A stretch of DNA of 64,000 nt, taken from contig NZ_JBHOQR010000016.1 in assembly GCF_042408815.1 (NCBI RefSeq), positions 1 through 64,000 of the forward strand. The letters run 5' to 3'. This document shows, piece by piece, positions 59,956-64,000 of the stretch. The position numbers and the translations under genes were made by a program. This stretch comes from Thermoflexus sp042408815. GTDB lineage: Bacteria > Chloroflexota > Anaerolineae > Thermoflexales > Thermoflexaceae. Every line of letters begins with the position of its first letter. Within the stretch, counting starts at the first letter, position 1. The notes under the pieces are model-generated. The model ran no database searches and had not been told where the DNA came from. It was given only the letters and a program-made list of their open reading frames with translations.

Positions 59956-60324
59956 TTAGAACTCCAACCCGGCCTCGCGGGCCGCATCGGCCAGGGCCTT
60001 TACCCGGCCGTGGTATTTATAGCCGCCCCGATCGAACACGACCTTACGGATCCCTTTCGCCAGAGCCCGCTGAGCGATCAGGCGACCCACCAGACGGGCC
60101 TTCTCCGTCTTAGTCAGGCCATCCAGCTGCTCCCGAAGCTCAGGATCGAGCGTGGAGGCCGCTGCCAGGGTGACTCCCCGGGTGTCATCAATGATCTGGG
60201 CGTAAATGTGTTTCAGGCTCCGGAAGACCGAAAGCCGAGGTCGCTCCGGAGTGCCGAAAACCTTTTTTCGAACCCGCCGATGCCGTCGCTGACGCCCTTC
60301 ATCCCGTGGATGTTCCCAGCTCAT
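59956..60324 (-). CDS. rplR: 50S ribosomal protein L18
   Basis: 122 residues. RRHRRVRKKVFGTPERPRLS, FRSLKHIYAQIIDDTRGVTL and VFDRGGYKYHGRVKALADAA are L18, the 5S rRNA-binding protein. It is separated from rplF by a 205-base gap (60325-60529) with no gene. Confidence 0.97.
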   Translation of the reverse strand: MSWEHPRDEGRQRRHRRVRKKVFGTPERPRLSVFRSLKHIYAQIIDDTRGVTLAAASTLDPELREQLDGLTKTEKARLVGRLIAQRALAKGIRKVVFDRGGYKYHGRVKALADAAREAGLEF

Positions 60325-60529
60325 CGACTATCCCTCCTGAGGGCCAGGATTCTATCCCTGAGCCCGAGGATTTCCATCGCTTCCTCCCCCCTGAGGGTTT
60401 TCGGAGATTCAAGGACAACGAAGATCCCCAGAGAGGAAACCCGCTCCCTATCCCATCGGTCTCACCCCAGCGCCCCGTATTTCATCCGCAGGGCTATGCT
60501 GGATGGGTTCAAGGCCCTCCCCTTTCGAA

Positions 60530-61099
60530 TCACTTGGCCTTGCCGGCCTTTCCCGCCTTGCGCCGGATGGGCTCGTCCTCCCAATGATCGCCTTTCCAGT
60601 AGGTATAGCGGATCCCTTTGCCCTTGTAAGGCTCCGGGGGGCGCAGGGCCCGGATCTTGGCCGCCACCTGGCCCACCAGCTGTTTATCGATCCCCGAGAC
60701 GGTGATGATCCGATCTCGCGTGTTGACTTCAAAGGTGATCCCCTCCGGGGGTTCCACAATAATCGGATGGGAATACCCCAAATACAGCACGATGGCCTTC
60801 CCCATGGGCTCCGCTCGATAGCCCACGCCCTCAATGCGCAGATGCTGCTGGAACCCCTGGGTCACCCCGGTTACCATGTTCGCCAGCAAGGCTCGGGTCA
60901 GGCCATGGAGGGCCTTATGCTTTCGATCATCCGATGGCCGTCGCACGACCAGATGGCCGTCCTCCATGGCGATCTGCATGGACGGATGGAAAGTCTGAGT
61001 CAGGGTTCCCCTTGGCCCGCTCACCGTCACCGTTGAGCCTTCGATCCGCACTTGGACCCCGGGTGGGATCGGGATCGGTTTCTTGCCCACACGCGACAC
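60530..61099 (-). CDS. rplF: 50S ribosomal protein L6
   Basis: 189 residues. SRVGKKPIPIPPGVQVRIEG, TVTVSGPRGTLTQTF and PEPYKGKGIRYTYW (the C-terminal L6 signature region) are clear. rpsH lies 12 bases upstream. Its last residues are Lys/Ala-rich. Confidence 0.97.
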   Translation of the reverse strand: MSRVGKKPIPIPPGVQVRIEGSTVTVSGPRGTLTQTFHPSMQIAMEDGHLVVRRPSDDRKHKALHGLTRALLANMVTGVTQGFQQHLRIEGVGYRAEPMGKAIVLYLGYSHPIIVEPPEGITFEVNTRDRIITVSGIDKQLVGQVAAKIRALRPPEPYKGKGIRYTYWKGDHWEDEPIRRKAGKAGKAK

Positions 61100-61111
61100 G
61101 GTTCCCTCCCC

Positions 61112-61522
61112 TTACCAGACATAACAGATGACCTCGCCGCCGACGCCCAGACGGCGAGCCTGTTTATCCGTCAGAATGCCCTTTGGGGTGGAGAGGATCG
61201 CAATCCCCATCCCGCTCATCACCAGGGGGATATCCTCCTTGCCGACATACACCCGACGGCCCGGTTTGCTCACCCGCTTCAGACCCGAGATCGCCGGCTT
61301 TCGGAAACGGCGCTCACCGATGTATTTCAATTTAATGACCAGCTTCGGCTGTGGCTGATCATTTGTCACCTCGAAATCTTCAATGTAACCCTCCTCTTTG
61401 AGCACCCGGGCAATGGCCACTTTAATCTTGGAACTGGGGATGGCCACCCGGCTGTGCCCTACCATAGAAGCATTTCGAATCCGGGTGAGCATGTCGGCAA
61501 TCGGATCCGTCACAGCGCTCAT
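61112..61522 (-). CDS. rpsH: 30S ribosomal protein S8
   Basis: 136 residues. TDPIADMLTRIRNASMVGHS, FEVTNDQPQPKLVIKLKY and GMGIAILSTPKGILTDKQAR are S8, which in E. coli represses the spc operon. The ATG at 61522 matches the family start. Confidence 0.97.
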   Translation of the reverse strand: MSAVTDPIADMLTRIRNASMVGHSRVAIPSSKIKVAIARVLKEEGYIEDFEVTNDQPQPKLVIKLKYIGERRFRKPAISGLKRVSKPGRRVYVGKEDIPLVMSGMGIAILSTPKGILTDKQARRLGVGGEVICYVW

Positions 61523-61599
61523 CGTTTTCACTCCTGTCCGGATATTCCTCATCGGGCACCCAGCACCCTTCCCCCGCAGAATCCGGCATGGCCGAAAGG

Positions 61600-61782
61600 T
61601 TACCAGCTGGCCTTGCGAACGCCGGGGATCAGCCCCTGGAGGGCCAGCTCCCGAAAGCAGATCCGGCACAGCGCAAACCGTCGGATATATGCACGGGGCC
61701 GGCCGCACCGACGACACCGGTTCCGCACCCGCACCCTGTATTTCCGCCGCATCTCCCGATACATCATGCACTTTCGGGCCAC
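61600..61782 (-). CDS. rpsN: 30S ribosomal protein S14, zinc type
   Basis: 60 residues. YRVRVRNRCRRCGRPRAYIR and FALCRICFRELALQGLIPG: CxxC...CxxC zinc ribbon, the short S14 form. Standard order between rplE and rpsH. Confidence 0.97.
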   Translation of the reverse strand: MARKCMMYREMRRKYRVRVRNRCRRCGRPRAYIRRFALCRICFRELALQGLIPGVRKASW

Positions 61783-61814
61783 GTCCTCCTCCCTGGGTCC
61801 GACGTCCGTGGTTT

Positions 61815-62381
61815 TTAACCTTTGCGGAACGGCATGCCGAGCAGCTCCAGCAGCCGCCGCGCCTCCGCATCGGTTTTCGCCGTGGTCACAATCGTGATCT
61901 CCATCCCCCGAACCTTATCCACCTGACTGTAATCGATCTCCGGCCAGACCAACTGTTCCCGCAGCCCCAGCGTGTAATTCCCCCGGCCGTCGAAGGAATC
62001 AGGCGAGACCCCCCGGAAATCCCGGATGCGCGGAAGAGCCACGTTGAACAACCGGTCCAGGAAGGCCCACATCCGATCCCCCCGCAGGGTCACCTTAACC
62101 CCGATGGGGCGACCGGCCCGCAATTTGAAGGCCGCAATGGATTTACGGGCCTTGGTGATCAGCGGCTTCTGGCCCGTGATAGTGGCGATGTTCTGGACCG
62201 CATAATCCAGGGCCTTGGGGTTGGTGACGGCTTCCCCAACCCCCACATTCACCACCACCTTCCAGACCCGGGGGACCTCCATGACGTTGCGATAGCCGAA
62301 CTCCCGCATAAGGGCCGGCCGGACCTCCACCAGGTAACGCTGTTTCAAACGCGGAACCCCTTTGGTGGTTGTCTCCGCCAT
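61815..62381 (-). CDS. rplE: 50S ribosomal protein L5
   Basis: 188 residues. LMREFGYRNVMEVPRVWKVV, VNVGVGEAVTNPKALDYAV and RGMEITIVTTAKTDAEARRL are L5, a 5S rRNA binder. GGAGG precedes ATG at 62381. The longer frame to 62504 is not credible. Confidence 0.97.
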   Translation of the reverse strand: MAETTTKGVPRLKQRYLVEVRPALMREFGYRNVMEVPRVWKVVVNVGVGEAVTNPKALDYAVQNIATITGQKPLITKARKSIAAFKLRAGRPIGVKVTLRGDRMWAFLDRLFNVALPRIRDFRGVSPDSFDGRGNYTLGLREQLVWPEIDYSQVDKVRGMEITIVTTAKTDAEARRLLELLGMPFRKG

Positions 62382-62473
62382 CCTGATCGCCTCCCCTGAT
62401 CTCACCAAATGGAGAAAGATGGGGACTGGAGCAATCCCCACAAGCCGGGGATGGGCCGGCCTGCACATCCCAA

Positions 62474-62797
62474 TTAAACAAAGGTCGCTTGACACCTCTT
62501 GCACTGACGGAGCTTACGTCCGTCAGGCTCTATCGCGAATCCCACACGCGTGGGCTGATTGCATTTCGGGCAAATCAGCATCACATTGGAAATATGGATG
62601 GGGGCCTCGAATTCCATAATGCCGCCCACCTGCCCACGTCCGGTAGGGCGTGGGCGCTGATGCTTCTTAACAAGGTTGACCCCAGAGACCACCACCCGGT
62701 TTTCCTTCCGGAGCACCCGCAGGACCTCCCCCTGGGCGCCCCGGTCATCTCCCGCGATCACCAGAACCCGATCCCCTCGCTTGACCTTAGCTGCCAT
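62474..62797 (-). CDS. rplX: 50S ribosomal protein L24
   Basis: 107 residues. VKRGDRVLVIAGDDRGAQGE and the KOW core are L24. The C terminus has CPKC and CKRC pairs, a zinc ribbon seen in some bacterial L24 proteins. It starts 93 bases before rplE. Confidence 0.96.
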   Translation of the reverse strand: MAAKVKRGDRVLVIAGDDRGAQGEVLRVLRKENRVVVSGVNLVKKHQRPRPTGRGQVGGIMEFEAPIHISNVMLICPKCNQPTRVGFAIEPDGRKLRQCKRCQATFV

Positions 62798-62905
62798 AGC
62801 CCTTCTTCCCCCGATCTATGGATCGCAACGCTTCATGAACGCCACTGATCCCCCTGTCCGGGATTCTTCCTCCTCTCCCCGCGCGCCGTCCCCTCTTTGC
62901 CGCGC

Positions 62906-63274
62906 TCACAGCACCTCCGGAGCCAGGGAAATGATCTTGGTGAAGCCCTTATCCCGAAGCTCTCGGGCGACCGGGCCAAAGATCCGCGTTCCCTTTGGAT
63001 TGCCGAATTCATCCAGGATCACCGCAGCGTTATCATCAAAGCGAATGGTCGACCCATCCGGACGACGATATTCCTTCGCCGTCCGGACGATCACCGCGCG
63101 CACAATCTCGCCCTTCTTCACCGTGGCGGTCGGGATCGCATCTTTGACGGTGGCCACCACCACATCCCCGACATAGCCGTAGCGGCGATAAGAGCCCCCC
63201 AGCACACGGATAACCAGGATCTCCCGAGCGCCGGTGTTGTCTGCCACCTTGAGACGGGTCTCCTGCTGAACCAT
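62906..63274 (-). CDS. rplN: 50S ribosomal protein L14
   Basis: 122 residues. MVQQETRLKVADNTGAREIL, RRYGYVGDVVVATVKDAIP and REKGFTKIISLAPEVL-type end (RDKGFTKIISLAPEVL) are L14. It lies between rpsQ and rplX, as in most bacteria. Confidence 0.97.
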   Translation of the reverse strand: MVQQETRLKVADNTGAREILVIRVLGGSYRRYGYVGDVVVATVKDAIPTATVKKGEIVRAVIVRTAKEYRRPDGSTIRFDDNAAVILDEFGNPKGTRIFGPVARELRDKGFTKIISLAPEVL

Positions 63275-63369
63275 GGATACGCCTCCTGTGATGCCTCCCC
63301 TGCTCGCTCACCCGGGGTCAGACTTCTTTCGCAGTCTGACGGAACCTCTTCCCAGGAGTCGATCGATCC

Positions 63370-63675
63370 CTACTCGGCCATGATCTCCTCACCGGGCAAT
63401 TGCTCCGGCACAGGCTCCACCGGCTTCTGAGCCCGTTCCAGAATCGCCTCCACGATCCAGCGCTTGCGACGGCTCAACGGGCGGGACTCCACGATCTGCA
63501 CCAAGTCCCCCATACGGGCCATGTTCCCCTCGTTGTGGGCCATGAACTTACGGCGACGGCGGATCACCTTCCCATAAAGCGGATGGCGCACCAGTTCCTC
63601 CACCGTCACCACCACAGTCTTATCCATCTTGTCACTGGTCACTCGCCCAATAAAGCGTTTGCGCCGATCTTTCAT
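63370..63675 (-). CDS. rpsQ: 30S ribosomal protein S17
   Basis: 101 residues. RRKRFIGRVTSDKMDKTVVV and the RHPLYGKVIRRRRKFMAHNE core are S17; about 15 acidic residues extend the tail. ATG overlaps the rpmC stop by four bases (ATGA). Confidence 0.97.
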   Translation of the reverse strand: MKDRRKRFIGRVTSDKMDKTVVVTVEELVRHPLYGKVIRRRRKFMAHNEGNMARMGDLVQIVESRPLSRRKRWIVEAILERAQKPVEPVPEQLPGEEIMAE

Positions 63676-63884
63676 CGCCCACCTCCCCGGGCCAGCTCCC
63701 GCTCCCGCATGATGGTTAACATGCGAGCGATATCCTTCCGCAAAGCGCGGATCCGGTTAACATCCTTGAGCTGGCCCATCACCCACTGGATCCGCAGGTT
63801 AAACAACTCCCGGCGGATCTGCTCCAGCCGATTTCGAAGCTCCTCATCGGACCAGTTACGGATTTCCTCAGGACGAAGGGCCAC
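63672..63884 (-). CDS. rpmC: 50S ribosomal protein L29
   Basis: 70 residues. LRPEEIRNWSDEELRNRLEQ, FNLRIQWVMGQLKDVNRIRA and the helical tail are L29. GTG start with GGGAGGG upstream. No rplP coding sequence is visible in the 116 bases that remain of the window (63885-64000). Confidence 0.96.
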   Translation of the reverse strand: MALRPEEIRNWSDEELRNRLEQIRRELFNLRIQWVMGQLKDVNRIRALRKDIARMLTIMRERELARGGGR

Positions 63885-64000
63885 AGTTCCCTCCCTGCCG
63901 GATGTCTGACGACCAAGAGCCCATCGGGCACATCATGTGGGGGGAAGACCTCGTCGGGCCGGTCTCTTCAGCAAAGGCCAACGCTGGGAGCCCTCCCCAG

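Noticed and set aside
63885..64000. Expected rplP end at the window edge
   Set aside because: No frame in these 116 bases resembles the L16 C terminus, so nothing is annotated there.

Overview
This is a G+C-rich bacterial chromosome segment. Three things point to a thermophilic member of the Chloroflexota (Anaerolineae or Thermoflexus-like): the protein families present, zinc-binding versions of ribosomal proteins S4, S14 and L36, and a gene set of polyamine uptake, a sulfide:quinone-type flavoprotein and GT-C glycosyltransferases. That placement is inference; no 16S gene lies in the window. I found about 60 protein genes, one tRNA, five broken genes or gene remnants, and no CRISPR array, insertion sequence or prophage.

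Layout. 1-7.6 kb (minus): a polyamine block (potABC transporter genes and an agmatinase-type ureohydrolase), a zinc-ribbon membrane protein and a large GT-C glycosyltransferase. 7.9-16.8 kb (plus): a coiled-coil PD-(D/E)XK protein, a small membrane protein, archaeal-type phosphoglycerate mutase, an M28 lipoprotein, an F420-type luciferase-like oxidoreductase, a thioesterase, an orphan CoxM-like FAD subunit and a bifunctional (p)ppGpp enzyme. 16.9-20.5 kb (minus): an AmaP-like protein, ribF, truB and era. 20.9-22.5 kb: tRNA-Leu(CAA) followed by three decayed genes (phytoene synthase, DNA photolyase, YbgA/DUF523-DUF1722). 22.6-30 kb: ftsH, a second GT-C enzyme, a SIS-domain protein, an HExxH protein and an SQR-like flavoprotein. 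30-40.6 kb: nth and uvrD overlapping tail to tail, an MFS carrier, a C39-TPR surface protein, a flavin reductase, DegV, a broken Uma2 gene and a polysaccharide deacetylase. 40.7-50 kb: UDP-glucose dehydrogenase, a nucleoside-type ABC importer whose second permease is fused to its ATPase, a cold-shock gene with a long leader, an inositol-phosphatase-like gene, an orphan solute-binding lipoprotein and a nitrilase-type amidase. 50.1-63.9 kb (minus): a nearly complete spc/alpha ribosomal cluster from rpmC to rplQ with secY, adk, map and rpoA, then truA, rplM and rpsI.

How the parts fit. The pot genes and the ureohydrolase fit uptake plus synthesis of polyamines, important in thermophiles. The glycosyltransferases, UDP-glucose dehydrogenase, deacetylase and C39 protein are envelope functions. 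The ribosomal block is canonical apart from a missing infA between map and rpmJ. The most unusual stretch is 20.9-22.5 kb. Three genes that belong together in light-response (carotenoid plus photorepair) clusters of other bacteria are all broken here, side by side behind a tRNA, suggesting loss of photoprotection in a lineage living in the dark. Three genes share an extended -10 promoter (TGATA[A/T]AAT), and the cold-shock, nucleoside-transport and amidase genes have leaders that look structured.
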